Positions 1 through 8,995 of a stretch of 37,851 nucleotides of DNA are shown here, piece after piece. Under the pieces are notes generated by a model. That model saw only the letters and a list, made by a program, of their open reading frames with translations, made no database searches and was not told where the DNA came from. The translations under genes were made by a program, and so were the position numbers. Source of the stretch: a virus; IMG/VR virus record IMGVR_UViG_3300044825_000470, positions 1 to 37,851 of that record; one strand, given 5' to 3'. The stretch's first letter is position 1; each line of letters opens with the position of its first letter.

Positions 1-1437
1 AACGTACTTGCTCATAATGGAAAGCAAGTCTGTCTCAAAGAAGTCGTAATCAATCTTGCCGTACTCACGGGCAATCTCGTTCATTCTGTCGATGTTGTTC
101 ACATCGTCAGCCGTTAGTTTGTAGCCGAAGAAATCATCGTCTACACCCATGCGGTGCTTGAATGAACCAGCGGGGTCGAGCGGGTTGTACACGAACTCTT
201 TGAGTTCGGTGAAACGCGGGTTGTAGCCACGCGCCATGTCCTTCAATGCCTTGTCCGACGCAATCATCGGCACATAGTTTTCGATGCGCCCAAGCGGAGC
301 CTGCGGGTCAACAGCGCGTGTTGCCTCCTCGGCGCGCGCCCACAATCCCTTGAACCATTCGTCTGCTTCGCGGGCAATACCCTGCGCCATGCCATCAAGT
401 TCGTCAATGGTTCCAGTTTCAATAGCGCGTCGAGCAGACTTGCCCATGTTGACAAACTGCGGTGCTCCGTACCTGTCGACGATAGAAGTAAGAGAGGAGC
501 CAGCCTCACGAGCGGCCGCCCCCTTGGCGGCTCGCTGTGCGTTCATCGACAGAACCATGTTCAGATAGTCAGCGCCCTGGTCGGGTGTGGCCGTGCCACG
601 CAACAACTGTCGTCGTGCGGCCTTGGCGTCATTGAGGGTGAACAGTTCATTTGCTCGCTTGAACATGTGGTCGCCAGACCATGTGCGCATGGAGGCAAAG
701 CCGCGCTCGACGGCTTCGCCGACACGTGTTGAGCCAGGCAGACGCTTGCCCATGAAATACAAACCAGCACGGTCAAGGCCAACGCGTTCGAATACGGTGG
801 GGTCCTTGATTGCGGCGCGTCCATAGCGCGCCACATTAGTTGCCAGCGCCTTATCACCCGTGCGTTCCAGTACTCGCTTAGCCAAAGAGAGTCGTCCCTC
901 GGCGGAGGCGACTGACAGGCCGCGCATGCCAGTAGCAACATCGCCAGCCTCATCAAGAACCTTGAGGGCCTTGGTTGAGCCGAGACTCAAATAGGTTGTT
1001 GGGTCGAGCAGAACATCACCAGCAAACCCAAGCATTCTGTTTGTCCACTTGCTACCAGTTATATCACCGATAACCGTGCCAAATCCAAATGATGGGTCAG
1101 CAACCTGACGAGTGAAATCGTCCCACGATGCCTTTGTATCGGGGTCATTATCAAAGATATCTACTGCTTCTTGAACACCAGAGACGACCGCACGGCCAGG
1201 AATGGAGACAACCTCGCCCACCTTTGTGAGCGCACTACCGACTGGACTTTCAACAATATCGGCGACAAGACCCTTCCATCCACCAGGGGACGACACCGCA
1301 CCAGAACGCTCTACGTTCTTGTATGCCGTGTTGAAAACATCGCGTCGACGCACAACCGCTGGAGTCTTGGGTTGCGGCTTTGTGGCATTGACGCGGTTTT
1401 CGGTAATGGGATTTAGAATCTCTTCCCAGGTTGCCAC
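1..1437 (-). CDS. N-terminal part of giant internal virion protein (continues at right window end)
   Basis: This frame is open from a GTG at 1437 to position 1 and gives 479 residues with no stop. The GTG shares its first base with the TAG of the upstream 442-residue gene, and GGAGG lies nine bases before it. The frame runs off the window exactly on a codon boundary, and the frame ending at 37851 also begins on a codon boundary. Joined, they give one protein of about 2,701 residues. This part has an Ala/Gly-rich stretch with DVLLDPTTYLSLG near residue 140 and IENYVPMI near residue 400, phrases I associate with very large phage ejection proteins. I see no enzyme motif. Downstream of the virion genes for adaptor, nozzle and three other internal proteins, it most likely forms part of the core that is ejected with the DNA. 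Function is inferred from position and size. Confidence 0.8.
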   Translation of the reverse strand, partial: MATWEEILNPITENRVNATKPQPKTPAVVRRRDVFNTAYKNVERSGAVSSPGGWKGLVADIVESPVGSALTKVGEVVSIPGRAVVSGVQEAVDIFDNDPDTKASWDDFTRQVADPSFGFGTVIGDITGSKWTNRMLGFAGDVLLDPTTYLSLGSTKALKVLDEAGDVATGMRGLSVASAEGRLSLAKRVLERTGDKALATNVARYGRAAIKDPTVFERVGLDRAGLYFMGKRLPGSTRVGEAVERGFASMRTWSGDHMFKRANELFTLNDAKAARRQLLRGTATPDQGADYLNMVLSMNAQRAAKGAAAREAGSSLTSIVDRYGAPQFVNMGKSARRAIETGTIDELDGMAQGIAREADEWFKGLWARAEEATRAVDPQAPLGRIENYVPMIASDKALKDMARGYNPRFTELKEFVYNPLDPAGSFKHRMGVDDDFFGYKLTADDVNNIDRMNEIAREYGKIDYDFFETDLLSIMSKYV

Positions 1438-2765
1438 TATGCAAGTCCTCCAGCAATCATGTTGCTCATGGTTTCAATCTCTTGGTCAGACAGTGTGCGC
1501 ATTGCTGGCTTGCCAGCCTTTGCCTTGGGCGCGGACTGAGCGGCCATTGCCGCGAAGTATGGGGCAATCGCAAGCATGTTTAGTGCTGGGGTTGTTCCAC
1601 GCTGAATTGTTCGCGCGGCATCCATAGATGCCTGCGCCGCTTGCTTCTTCTGTTCTACGCGCTTACCAAGCGCCGCAACTTCCTTGCTCTTCTGCTCTTG
1701 TTCTCCGCGCCCAGCATAGGATGCGGCCAACTTCGCCCAGTAGTCTTGGTTGGTCTGCGCCTTTTCTTGCTCGCGCTTCTGAACGGCAATTGGCTTTCTG
1801 TCCCAGGGGCGAATGAAGTTGCCCTGTGCATCACGAGTACCGGGAGTTGATTTCCCAATTGAATCGACTACCGCATTTGCCGCTTTCCAGCCGGTGTACC
1901 CAAGAGCAACTGGGAGACCGATTGTGTTCGCAATCAATCCAAGTGCGATGTTCCTGGCTTGCGAGTCATCCTTCTTCTGTTGCTTGCGTGGAGCAGAAAC
2001 GCGTTCAAGAACCTGGCGTCCCTCTGGTGTCTTGCTCAAGAATGACTTGTACGCACTTTCCGCTGTCGTTGCTGACGACTTGGTAATTGCCTTGGACTTG
2101 TTAAGGCGTTCTTCTTCGAGGGCATTTGCTTCTTCAAGAAACTTCTGAGACTTGGCAACATCTTCCTTGTTGGGGGCCGTCTGCCAGTTCTGTGGATTGG
2201 CGTAGTACCCCTCGAAGCCAGCGCCCTCAAGGCGCTTGCGTCCAGTCTCCTGGTCGACGGGCGAAAGGATATTGCCAAACTCATCCTGAATATACTCACC
2301 AGCAAGCAACTTGCTGTCGATTTCGACTGCTCGCTTATACTTCTTCTCGTAGTCTTCGAGGTCGGCAATCAAATTGTCGATTGTATTTTTATCAACATCA
2401 TTGACCATGTTGTTGACGGCAAATTGCTTCATCAACTTTGTCTTGACTTGATTCGATGTAAGGCCAGCCCTAATGTCTCGCATTGCCTGGACCAAAAGGT
2501 CATTGCCCGTCTCTTCTGCCGTGCTTTCCATTGAAGCCCAGTCCGCCTCAGACGGGTCAATTGAATCGTAAAGCAAGTCTTGGGCGTCGGTTGCCAACTG
2601 CTCTCCAGAAATAAGATTCTGAAGATACAGGAATGTCGGGTCGGACATCGTATTCATGACATCCTGGAACAGATTCAACTGGCTATTAGAATCCGTTCCA
2701 ATGGGAACGCCGTAGTCCTGGAAGCCAAGCATCTGGAGGTATGCTCGCATTTCTTCGGGAGTCAT
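1437..2765 (-). CDS. putative internal virion protein, 442 aa
   Basis: The protein has 442 residues, starts with ATG at 2765 and has GGGAGG eight bases upstream. Its stop shares a base with the GTG of the giant protein. It is rich in Glu, Lys, Gln and Ala, with long predicted helices between residues 60 and 260 and a Lys/Gln-rich, coiled-coil-like stretch around residues 325-385. A hydrophobic Ala/Met patch (ALNMLAIAPYFAAMAAQSA) at about residues 397-415 could touch a membrane. I recognise no family. Its place between a nozzle-like gene and the giant gene matches the internal core proteins of T7-type podoviruses, which leave the capsid before the DNA. That role is inferred from synteny. Confidence 0.65.
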   Translation of the reverse strand: MTPEEMRAYLQMLGFQDYGVPIGTDSNSQLNLFQDVMNTMSDPTFLYLQNLISGEQLATDAQDLLYDSIDPSEADWASMESTAEETGNDLLVQAMRDIRAGLTSNQVKTKLMKQFAVNNMVNDVDKNTIDNLIADLEDYEKKYKRAVEIDSKLLAGEYIQDEFGNILSPVDQETGRKRLEGAGFEGYYANPQNWQTAPNKEDVAKSQKFLEEANALEEERLNKSKAITKSSATTAESAYKSFLSKTPEGRQVLERVSAPRKQQKKDDSQARNIALGLIANTIGLPVALGYTGWKAANAVVDSIGKSTPGTRDAQGNFIRPWDRKPIAVQKREQEKAQTNQDYWAKLAASYAGRGEQEQKSKEVAALGKRVEQKKQAAQASMDAARTIQRGTTPALNMLAIAPYFAAMAAQSAPKAKAGKPAMRTLSDQEIETMSNMIAGGLA

Positions 2766-2766
2766 A

Positions 2767-3741
2767 TCAGCCTCCCATTCCAGGGATTGTCGACCACTGA
2801 TTCATATTTATTTTGGCAAGTGCCGCTTCAATCAACTTAAGGATTGATTCGGGTGCGACATTTTGGCCAGAAAAAATGCTGGAGATTTGGTCGGCGATAG
2901 CATTGCGCATCGTCAACTGATTCTGGAGATTTTGCTGTTGCTGTCCGGAAACAGCACCAATGCGCTCCTTCTCCAATCCAAGTCGGAGCATGTTCAGATT
3001 TGACTCCAGGTCTTGCGTTGCTCCAGTCTCAATCAATCCAATGTCTGCAAGGCGCGATGCGTTGGCCTGCTGTTGTGATGTCGACATGACGTTCTGAACA
3101 TTCTGCATGGCCTGGCGGTAGGCATCGGCCTCCGCCTGGGCCATCTGCTGTGCGGCCTGCGCCTGTCCAGGCGACAAGCCAGCGGCCGCCATGTATTCAG
3201 CGACAGGGTTGGCGGCAACCTGCGGATTCAGAATCTGCATGGCGGCGTAAGCGTTAGCGGTGTTGTATGGGTCAGCCTTCATGCGGCCAATTGATGCCAT
3301 GATGTTTTCTTGCGATACGCCATACTGACGCTGGAGTTCCGCAAGAGCATCTGCGTACATCTTGCTTAGCGTATCGACGTTGCTTGCGGCTTCTCTGCCC
3401 TCGCGCCTGCTCTCGCCGGTACGGCCCCCGCCCCCGCCCCCGCCTGTCGTGGTGCTTCCACCACCACTGGTTGACGCAGGCGGCGCTCCTGTTACTCCCC
3501 CGGTGCGACCAAGGGCGGCCCACTGCTCTGGTGTTACTCTTGCCAAGTCACGCTCCAATTGAGTAGGCGTGTATGTGGGTGAACCAATTGTTGGCATTCC
3601 AGCGGAGGCGCGAGCGGCCTGCTCTACCGTATCGGGAGAGCGGCCAGCACGAATCTGCTGTTGTGCTGTCGACATTGCCTTTTTGTATGCCGACTCCTGA
3701 GCCGCCTCCATCCTATCGGCTGTTCCAGTTCTACGAGCCAT
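2767..3741 (-). CDS. putative internal virion protein, Gly/Gln/Ala-rich, 324 aa
   Basis: The protein has 324 residues with ATG at 3741, four bases after the upstream stop, and GGGGAG as ribosome site. A linker of Ser/Thr and a run of seven glycines at about residues 92-107 separates a polar N-terminal part from a helical Ala/Gln/Met-rich part (residues 120-320) with little charge. That composition is typical of small ejection proteins and of linkers in virion cores. I recognise no catalytic motif. The gene belongs to a tightly packed run (3745, 2767, 1437) in which stops and starts lie within a few bases, so the proteins are probably made together and assembled together. Identity as a core protein is inferred. 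Confidence 0.6.
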   Translation of the reverse strand: MARRTGTADRMEAAQESAYKKAMSTAQQQIRAGRSPDTVEQAARASAGMPTIGSPTYTPTQLERDLARVTPEQWAALGRTGGVTGAPPASTSGGGSTTTGGGGGGGRTGESRREGREAASNVDTLSKMYADALAELQRQYGVSQENIMASIGRMKADPYNTANAYAAMQILNPQVAANPVAEYMAAAGLSPGQAQAAQQMAQAEADAYRQAMQNVQNVMSTSQQQANASRLADIGLIETGATQDLESNLNMLRLGLEKERIGAVSGQQQQNLQNQLTMRNAIADQISSIFSGQNVAPESILKLIEAALAKINMNQWSTIPGMGG

Positions 3742-3744
3742 AAC

Positions 3745-4179
3745 TCAACTCCCCAAGAAAGGACGGAACTGGTTCAGTGCCGCCGCCGCTTCAATAATCC
3801 GTCGTTCTTTCTCACGATTAATTTCCTGCATCAACGCGTCGTATTCAGCAATTGCCCCGGTGTCCTGCAATTCGAGTTCTTGAAGTTTCTGGTTCATCTC
3901 TTCCAATACGTCCTGCTTCTGTCGTTGCCAGCCAGCGCCGTATTCTCCCAATCCTCGCTCACGGATGCCAGATGAGGTCAGTCCACGTTGGGCGTAGGAC
4001 GCACCCAACTTGCCCAACCCCTTTGTCCCCGCCACGTCGATGTCCATCGCCTGGCGGCGACCCCTCTGCTGGGACAGAAAACGGGCATAGGAGTTCATAG
4101 CAAGGGTCGCGTCGCGCTTCTGCGCGGCGGGCCGTTGCTGTCCACTCCACCATAATCCCAGGTCCGTATATTGAGCCAT
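3745..4179 (-). CDS. putative small virion protein with coiled coil, 144 aa
   Basis: ATG at 4179 is preferred over the GTG directly before it, because AAAGG lies about eight bases upstream of the ATG. The product has 144 residues. Residues 15-60 are rich in Ala and Arg, the middle has a Gly-rich turn region (GLTSSGIRERGLGEYGAGW), and residues 90-135 form a likely amphipathic helix rich in Glu, Gln and Leu. Similar short proteins sit between nozzle and core genes in aquatic podoviruses, but I do not recognise the family. It could be a minor core component or an assembly helper. Confidence 0.55.
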   Translation of the reverse strand: MAQYTDLGLWWSGQQRPAAQKRDATLAMNSYARFLSQQRGRRQAMDIDVAGTKGLGKLGASYAQRGLTSSGIRERGLGEYGAGWQRQKQDVLEEMNQKLQELELQDTGAIAEYDALMQEINREKERRIIEAAAALNQFRPFLGS

Positions 4180-4197
4180 CACTAATACCTTTGGTCG

Positions 4198-4563
4198 TTA
4201 ACTGGTTTGGGGCAACAAATGGAAGCAAATGCGCACATCATGGGTGGCCCTGTCCTGGCCAGATTTGGTCAGAAAATGCACATCAATAGTTTCGGAATCG
4301 TAGGAATGGAGATGGAACGGCCCCATGTCATGGGGTGCATCAGACACATACAGTTCGGTCACCAGGACGGATGCTGGTTCGAATCCGCAGTCATGGGTAA
4401 ATACGCATCTGCCGTTGGCGTCAGTTGTCCCCGTAGCGTCAGCCCAGTATCCAATGTGCGTCCTGAAGTATTCGTTCAAAGCGCCGAATATCCAGCGCAA
4501 TGGGCGAGCATTGTCTCCAGCCAGAAACTGGGCCGTCGGGGCGGTAAACAACTTGCGGGGCAT
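4198..4563 (-). CDS. hypothetical structural protein, 121 aa
   Basis: The ATG at 4563 overlaps the TAA of the nozzle-like gene (TAATG), so translation is probably coupled; a longer frame from 4617 would overlap that gene and is not preferred. The protein starts MPRKLFTAPT and has a central aromatic part (WIFGALNEYFRTHIGYW). The second half alternates hydrophobic and polar residues as in a beta sandwich, with several His residues (HLHSYDSETIDVHF). The phrase ANGRCVFTHDCGFEPASVLVTELY looks like a beta domain found in phage tail or fibre proteins. I cannot name a family. Its position between nozzle and core genes suggests a virion part. Confidence 0.6.
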   Translation of the reverse strand: MPRKLFTAPTAQFLAGDNARPLRWIFGALNEYFRTHIGYWADATGTTDANGRCVFTHDCGFEPASVLVTELYVSDAPHDMGPFHLHSYDSETIDVHFLTKSGQDRATHDVRICFHLLPQTS

Positions 4564-6212
4564 TAGACCCTCACCCGCCTGGGGTTGAACTTGAACGAGA
4601 TGGCGTTGACCCCCCATGGTTCAGCGCCATCGGTACTAATCTTCAACTGTACACTGTTTGCCAGACCAAGGTTGTTGCCTTTGGCTAAGTCTGAACCGAG
4701 GTCGGGAGAGACCCAGGAGTCATAACCACCGCCAATGTCTCGCGCGTCAAGACTAACGCTGAACGACCTGTCGGCGGTTGACCTATTCCAGTTGTGGTAC
4801 ACATCGACATCGATTGTCGTGTTGTGTCCGAGTTGGCGCACGACCATCTCTGGTCTACGCCAGAACTTCTTTGCTGATGTCGAGCCAGCATCCTGCCACT
4901 TGGTGTAGTAGTAAGCATCAAAAGTGTAGTCAGTCCCACGAATGGTATCGACATGAATATTGACCTTGTCGATTTCTACAATAGCGGGACGATACACATG
5001 CGCCATTACGGGAATGCGCTTGCCGGTGGACTGCACGAAATCAACGCACGGCCCATAACCGTATCCGTCGCCAGTGACGTACTTTGTCCACGAGCCACCT
5101 TCTTTAATGGTAGCGTCCCATACGAATGTGGCAGTTGGTGTCGTTGCTCTCGTGCTACCGCCATACTTGGTGTCCGCGTTGTCGTATGTTAGGCCAGCCT
5201 GGTTGTAGGTCTCGATGTCATTTGGGTCCACGCCAATCGGCATCGACACAAACACTCGGCGGTCACACCACGACACATACACGCCACCCATTGATGTTTC
5301 GGTAATTTCGCCAGTCTGAAGAAGTGGACGCAACGGTGCGAACAAATCGGTGAACGCCGACCCGTTGTATACAAATAAACCGTCTGGCCAAGAAAAGAAG
5401 AACACGCCTTGTTCGGTAGCCGCAACGCATTGTGCGTTGACGGCTCCGACTTCAGTTGTCAACGGAACTAACTGGAATGTTTCCTCGTCGTATCCAAGAA
5501 GCGCAAACACTGCTCGCTTCTTGAAGATAAGCAACTGGTCGCCGAAGGGAACAATAGCGGTTATGCCAGAACCACCCTGCGTCACATCAATGTAATCCAG
5601 TTCGCGCCACGACTCAGCAAATCCTGGGTGCGAAAATCGAATGCGGTTTGGGTAGACAGTTGACCCCTCTTTCACATCGGCAACCCACACTCTGTCTAGG
5701 TGCGTTGCGATAAGATTGGCGCGTGGCATGTGCGTCCCAGTGGGTGATGCGTACGAATCCTGCCATGCGGATGTCCCGCTGTTCGTCAATGTCGTCGTAG
5801 TCGAACCATTCCAACGCTTGCACGAGTTGCTGTGGCCGCAAGCAATGTACACGTACGAGTTTGCGCCGACAGCCCAGGAAGAAAACGAAGCGCCAAGCGG
5901 ATTGTCGCTGTCACTAATCGAAGCAGAGATTGTGCCGTCTGCCGTCCAGAATACTTTATCGTTGGCCGCAATCATCAAGTGCTTGCTTGCCCCGTCCCAA
6001 GCAAACAAACGGCGGGGCGTGAATGCCCCAGCCGTTGCTCCACCCACCGCTGAAGTACCGTAGTCAACGATGCCACCGCGAGACGAGAAACCTCCACGGG
6101 GGTCGACGTCGACATTCTGCATGTCTGGCGATTCATTGTCCGCCAACTGAAATGCGTCAGCGCGGTAGTTCAAACCACCCGTGAAGTCGTTGACAACGAT
6201 TGTCTGAATCAT
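4563..6212 (-). CDS. tail nozzle / stabilisation protein (P22 gp10 or T7 gp12-like)
   Basis: The protein has 549 residues. ATG at 6212 overlaps the upstream TGA (TGATG). The N-terminus has the pattern FTGGLNYRADAFQLADNESP followed by QNVDVDPRGGFSSRGG. I know this opening from beta-propeller-like nozzle proteins of many podoviruses: a mostly beta protein that extends the portal-adaptor tube and closes it. The rest is rich in aromatic, Gly, Thr and Asp residues, as expected for beta blades. It directly follows the adaptor gene, as in P22- and T7-type genomes. The start agrees with the family, which begins only a few residues before the FTGG motif. The general role is fairly sure; the exact homologue is not. 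Confidence 0.75.
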   Translation of the reverse strand: MIQTIVVNDFTGGLNYRADAFQLADNESPDMQNVDVDPRGGFSSRGGIVDYGTSAVGGATAGAFTPRRLFAWDGASKHLMIAANDKVFWTADGTISASISDSDNPLGASFSSWAVGANSYVYIACGHSNSCKRWNGSTTTTLTNSGTSAWQDSYASPTGTHMPRANLIATHLDRVWVADVKEGSTVYPNRIRFSHPGFAESWRELDYIDVTQGGSGITAIVPFGDQLLIFKKRAVFALLGYDEETFQLVPLTTEVGAVNAQCVAATEQGVFFFSWPDGLFVYNGSAFTDLFAPLRPLLQTGEITETSMGGVYVSWCDRRVFVSMPIGVDPNDIETYNQAGLTYDNADTKYGGSTRATTPTATFVWDATIKEGGSWTKYVTGDGYGYGPCVDFVQSTGKRIPVMAHVYRPAIVEIDKVNIHVDTIRGTDYTFDAYYYTKWQDAGSTSAKKFWRRPEMVVRQLGHNTTIDVDVYHNWNRSTADRSFSVSLDARDIGGGYDSWVSPDLGSDLAKGNNLGLANSVQLKISTDGAEPWGVNAISFKFNPRRVRV

Positions 6213-6892
6213 CAGTAGTAGACGGGGTACTGCCAGCCATCTTGCGTCTCGTGGAATCGTGAGCCGCTGAGGATGAGCGGACGGTGCGAAGACGGACGCA
6301 TGATGTCGCCCGCGACCAGGCGGACGGCTTCATCAAATGAGTTGCGGTAGAAGGTTGCGAGTTCGACGTCCTCCTGAAGTTGGTAAGTCTGGGCCACCAC
6401 GTAGTAAACAATTGCCTGGTGCAACCGACTGTCTGCGTCAATCTGTGTCGACGTGTTGGCTGTCCAATCGATTGGCTTGCGATAGCCACGCAACGACAGC
6501 GCGTATACGGCATTGGGCTTAGGCCACAAGTGGATATTGCCTTCCCAGAACGAGAAGTGCAGAGGCCGACCCGTCAGGTCGGACGAGCCGTTCCATACTG
6601 ACTCGGCATCCTCGTGGGCAATCAGCGTGAGTCGCTGTCCACCATTGGTGGTATCGACAATCGAGGTAATCTCCAGCACATCTCCAGTCCCAATGGACGA
6701 GACGGCGTACTCCCTCTGATTGGCAACAGTGGACAGCGAGTAGGACTTCTGGAAGAACGGCCAACGGCGCTCGAGCGCAATCATGCGCTCGTAGCCGTCC
6801 TTGGCGTACATGTCCAGAAGAGCGTCAGGAAGGTCTGTCGTGTCGAGGTCGGTAATCGACCGCACCTTGCTACGAATGTCAGCCAGATTCAT
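6212..6892 (-). CDS. head-to-tail adaptor (gp4 / tail tubular A-like)
   Basis: The protein has 226 residues. ATG at 6892 has AAGGAG seven bases upstream and lies inside the end of the preceding small gene. It starts MNLADIRSKVRSITDLDTTD, then LDMYAKDGYERMIALERRWPFF, a helical opening typical of the adaptor family that forms a ring under the portal (P22 gp4, T7 gp11). The middle is beta-rich with LRGYRKPIDW, and the C-terminal half is helical (QLQEDVELATFYRNSFDEAVRLV). Gene order capsid, adaptor, nozzle supports this. It is the usual length for the family. Confidence 0.75.
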   Translation of the reverse strand: MNLADIRSKVRSITDLDTTDLPDALLDMYAKDGYERMIALERRWPFFQKSYSLSTVANQREYAVSSIGTGDVLEITSIVDTTNGGQRLTLIAHEDAESVWNGSSDLTGRPLHFSFWEGNIHLWPKPNAVYALSLRGYRKPIDWTANTSTQIDADSRLHQAIVYYVVAQTYQLQEDVELATFYRNSFDEAVRLVAGDIMRPSSHRPLILSGSRFHETQDGWQYPVYY

Positions 6893-7109
6893 CGGGTTTC
6901 TCCTTCAGCATCTGACGCAGGTGACCGATGCAGTAGTCGGTACCCTTTGCCCTCGCTCCCTGGCAGGTCTCGTTATTGGCAATACAGCGGGTATGCCCAA
7001 CAAAAGGCATCCCGCCTGGGGGCGCTTCCTTGGCCGAAGCCAGGTCAAAAGGCCGCGAGCCGCGCATGGCTGACTCGCCATAGTATGAGTAAACAGGTTT
7101 TCCAGCCAT
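6879..7109 (-). CDS. small Cys/His-rich protein, possible zinc binder, 76 aa
   Basis: ATG at 7109 is preferred to the GTG three bases upstream; neither has a clear ribosome site. The product has 76 residues. The pattern C-x6-C-x10-C-x2-H (RCIANNETC, then YCIGH) resembles small zinc-binding motifs common in phage proteins. The gene lies after the terminator of the capsid gene, overlaps the start of the adaptor gene by 14 bases, and so may be translated from a separate or read-through transcript. I do not know its function; a minor head protein or regulator is possible. Confidence 0.55.
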   Translation of the reverse strand: MAGKPVYSYYGESAMRGSRPFDLASAKEAPPGGMPFVGHTRCIANNETCQGARAKGTDYCIGHLRQMLKEKPDESG

Positions 7110-7135
7110 CACTAGAAGGCTGGTTCGTTACCATG

Positions 7136-7175
7136 AAAAAAGCGGCCCGCCACTGGCGTCCCAGTGACGGACCGC
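7136..7175 (-). terminator. Rho-independent terminator after the major capsid gene
   Basis: On the minus strand bases 7175-7161 and 7156-7142 form a 15-bp stem (two G-U pairs in RNA) with a GACG loop, followed by six T (7141-7136). It starts 14 bases after the capsid stop codon. It should end most transcripts there and so raise capsid mRNA relative to the downstream tail genes. Confidence 0.9.
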
Positions 7176-7188
7176 TTAATTGCTTTTA

Positions 7189-8130
7189 TCAGGCAGTAGC
7201 GTCGGTGATGACACCCTGCTTCTCCGCGTTGCGGAGGGTCAGGTTGCCGTAGCACATGATGAGCGCGTAGCGCGCATCCATGTTCTCAGGACGAGCAAAG
7301 TCGGTCTGAGCAAACCACTTGCCGGTGTGACCGACGAGCGTAATGTACTTGCTGTTGAGGAAGTACATGTAGTCGCTCGGGCAGTGCACGTCGTAGACCA
7401 CCGGAGCGGCCTTGAACAGCAGGTTCTGGAAGCCAGCGTCAGCCGTCTTCGTGTCGGTGTAGCGCAACTGCGGGGTGAGAAGCGACTCGTACTTCTCGAA
7501 CAGCGCCTGGCTGGTCAGCACCATGTCCGGGTGGTCGTTGCCAACCGAGACGGTGTTGTAGGCCGTGGTCATCTTGCCAAGCGTGAGAGCGCCAGCGTTG
7601 GCGTTCACGTACGAGCGCCACCACTCGTTACCTGCGGTGGCGCGGTTGATGCCACCGACGGTGCCGACTGACGAAACCAGGTTACCCAGGCCGTTCCAGT
7701 TCTTGCTCGAGTTGCCGGTGCCGTTGCCGAAGAACATCTGGTTGAAGCCCTCCTTGAGGGACTCCTCAGCCTGCATAATCTTGGCCTCAAGCAGGTTGAT
7801 GATGGCCTGCTCGCCGTTGTTCTTGGCTTCCTCGATACCCGAGATGGCGATGGAGACAGCGTACTGCTTCCAGTCGTACTCGGCCGCAGTCATTCCTTCC
7901 TGCGGGGTCAAGGAGATGGTGTCGTAACCAGCGTACGAAGCAACGGTCGAGTTCTGACCGTAGATAAGCGGTTCGACAATCTTCGTGCCGCCATCCAGCA
8001 TACGGATGCGGCCCTTGTCCATGAGGAAGAAGGTGAGGGGACGTGCGGTAAAGACGTTGTCCGTCAACTGCTTGCGGTAGTTCGCAAGGGTCGTTGACAG
8101 CAACGCATCAAAATTGGCATTGCCAGCCAT
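7189..8130 (-). CDS. major capsid protein
   Basis: The protein has 313 residues. ATG at 8130 has AAGGAG six bases upstream. The protein starts MAGNANFDALLSTTLANYRK and contains LTFFLMDKGRIRMLDGGTKI, a long acidic helix at about residues 98-134 (EEAKNNGEQAIINLLEAKI), and MFFGNGTGNSSKNWNGL. These features match HK97-fold capsid proteins of actinobacterial and aquatic phages, which assemble into hexamers and pentamers on a scaffold. Length is normal for a protein without a fused delta domain. Neighbours support it: scaffold gene upstream, terminator directly downstream. Confidence 0.88.
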   Translation of the reverse strand: MAGNANFDALLSTTLANYRKQLTDNVFTARPLTFFLMDKGRIRMLDGGTKIVEPLIYGQNSTVASYAGYDTISLTPQEGMTAAEYDWKQYAVSIAISGIEEAKNNGEQAIINLLEAKIMQAEESLKEGFNQMFFGNGTGNSSKNWNGLGNLVSSVGTVGGINRATAGNEWWRSYVNANAGALTLGKMTTAYNTVSVGNDHPDMVLTSQALFEKYESLLTPQLRYTDTKTADAGFQNLLFKAAPVVYDVHCPSDYMYFLNSKYITLVGHTGKWFAQTDFARPENMDARYALIMCYGNLTLRNAEKQGVITDATA

Positions 8131-8146
8131 TGTTGCTCCTTAGGGT

Positions 8147-8941
8147 TTAGGAGACGCCGTACTGCCGCTTCGCGGCATTCCATGCGTCAGAGATTGAACG
8201 GATGGGTCCGACCTCTTCCTTTGCGGCTTTCGCAGAACCTCCGCTCGACACAACGCCAGCGTTGCGCTTCGCTTCGATTACTTCTTTCTCTTGTGCCGCT
8301 TTGTCTGAAGCGAGCCGCTTGGCGGCTTCAGCCTTCGCTGACACTCGGTCAAAAGCAATCTGCTTAAATACCGCTTCCAGGTTTGTCGTGCCCTGAGCCA
8401 AGGCCGCGGCCACAACTTCCTGAGAGTCGAAGTCTTCCCCGTATTTGGTTTGCAACGCCTGAATGTCTCGTTCCAGTTTCGCATAAGCCTGCTGTTCCTC
8501 AAATGCCCGAATACGTTTATCGAGTTCGGACATCTTGGCTTCCACTGGGTCAGCCCACGCATCTTCACCAACCGACCATTCATCAGCCATCTCCTTCGCT
8601 TCCGCTCGGGAGATTCCATAATGGTTGGCCAAAAGGTCAATGGTTTGTGCTGGGTTGTTTTCCAGCGCCGCCTGGATAGCAGAAGCCCACTGCAACTGCT
8701 GGCGTTGCTCGGCCAACTCCTGCGTCTTGCGGGTATAGTCCGCTTGACGACTGTAGCCAGCCACCGCCTCCGACAACGGGACTCGGACCTCTTCGCCGTC
8801 TACCTTGACCGTCACATAGTGGTCGGCAAAGTCTTCGACATTGAGAACCGGGGCATCGATGTCTTCGGCCCCGTCCACCTCGGCAACTTGTCCGTCGAAC
8901 TCGACGGGGCTGTCCTCGTGGACATCATCAAAATTACTCAC
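8147..8941 (-). CDS. capsid scaffolding protein
   Basis: The protein has 264 residues and a GTG start at 8941 with AGGAG eight bases upstream. The N-terminal 45 residues are strongly acidic (FDDVHEDSPVEFDGQVAEVD). The middle and C-terminal parts are almost entirely predicted helix with coiled-coil character (residues 70-215), rich in Ala, Gln, Glu and Lys, ending in a basic tail (DAWNAAKRQYGVS). That layout is typical of scaffolds that guide procapsid assembly and leave before packaging. The gene lies between portal and capsid genes, the usual place. I see no protease domain, so release without cleavage is likely. Confidence 0.82.
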   Translation of the reverse strand: MSNFDDVHEDSPVEFDGQVAEVDGAEDIDAPVLNVEDFADHYVTVKVDGEEVRVPLSEAVAGYSRQADYTRKTQELAEQRQQLQWASAIQAALENNPAQTIDLLANHYGISRAEAKEMADEWSVGEDAWADPVEAKMSELDKRIRAFEEQQAYAKLERDIQALQTKYGEDFDSQEVVAAALAQGTTNLEAVFKQIAFDRVSAKAEAAKRLASDKAAQEKEVIEAKRNAGVVSSGGSAKAAKEEVGPIRSISDAWNAAKRQYGVS

Positions 8942-8995
8942 TTGTTTCTCCTAGAGTCCTCGGGGGTTGCTCTATCTAATGGTCAGTATCGTTAC

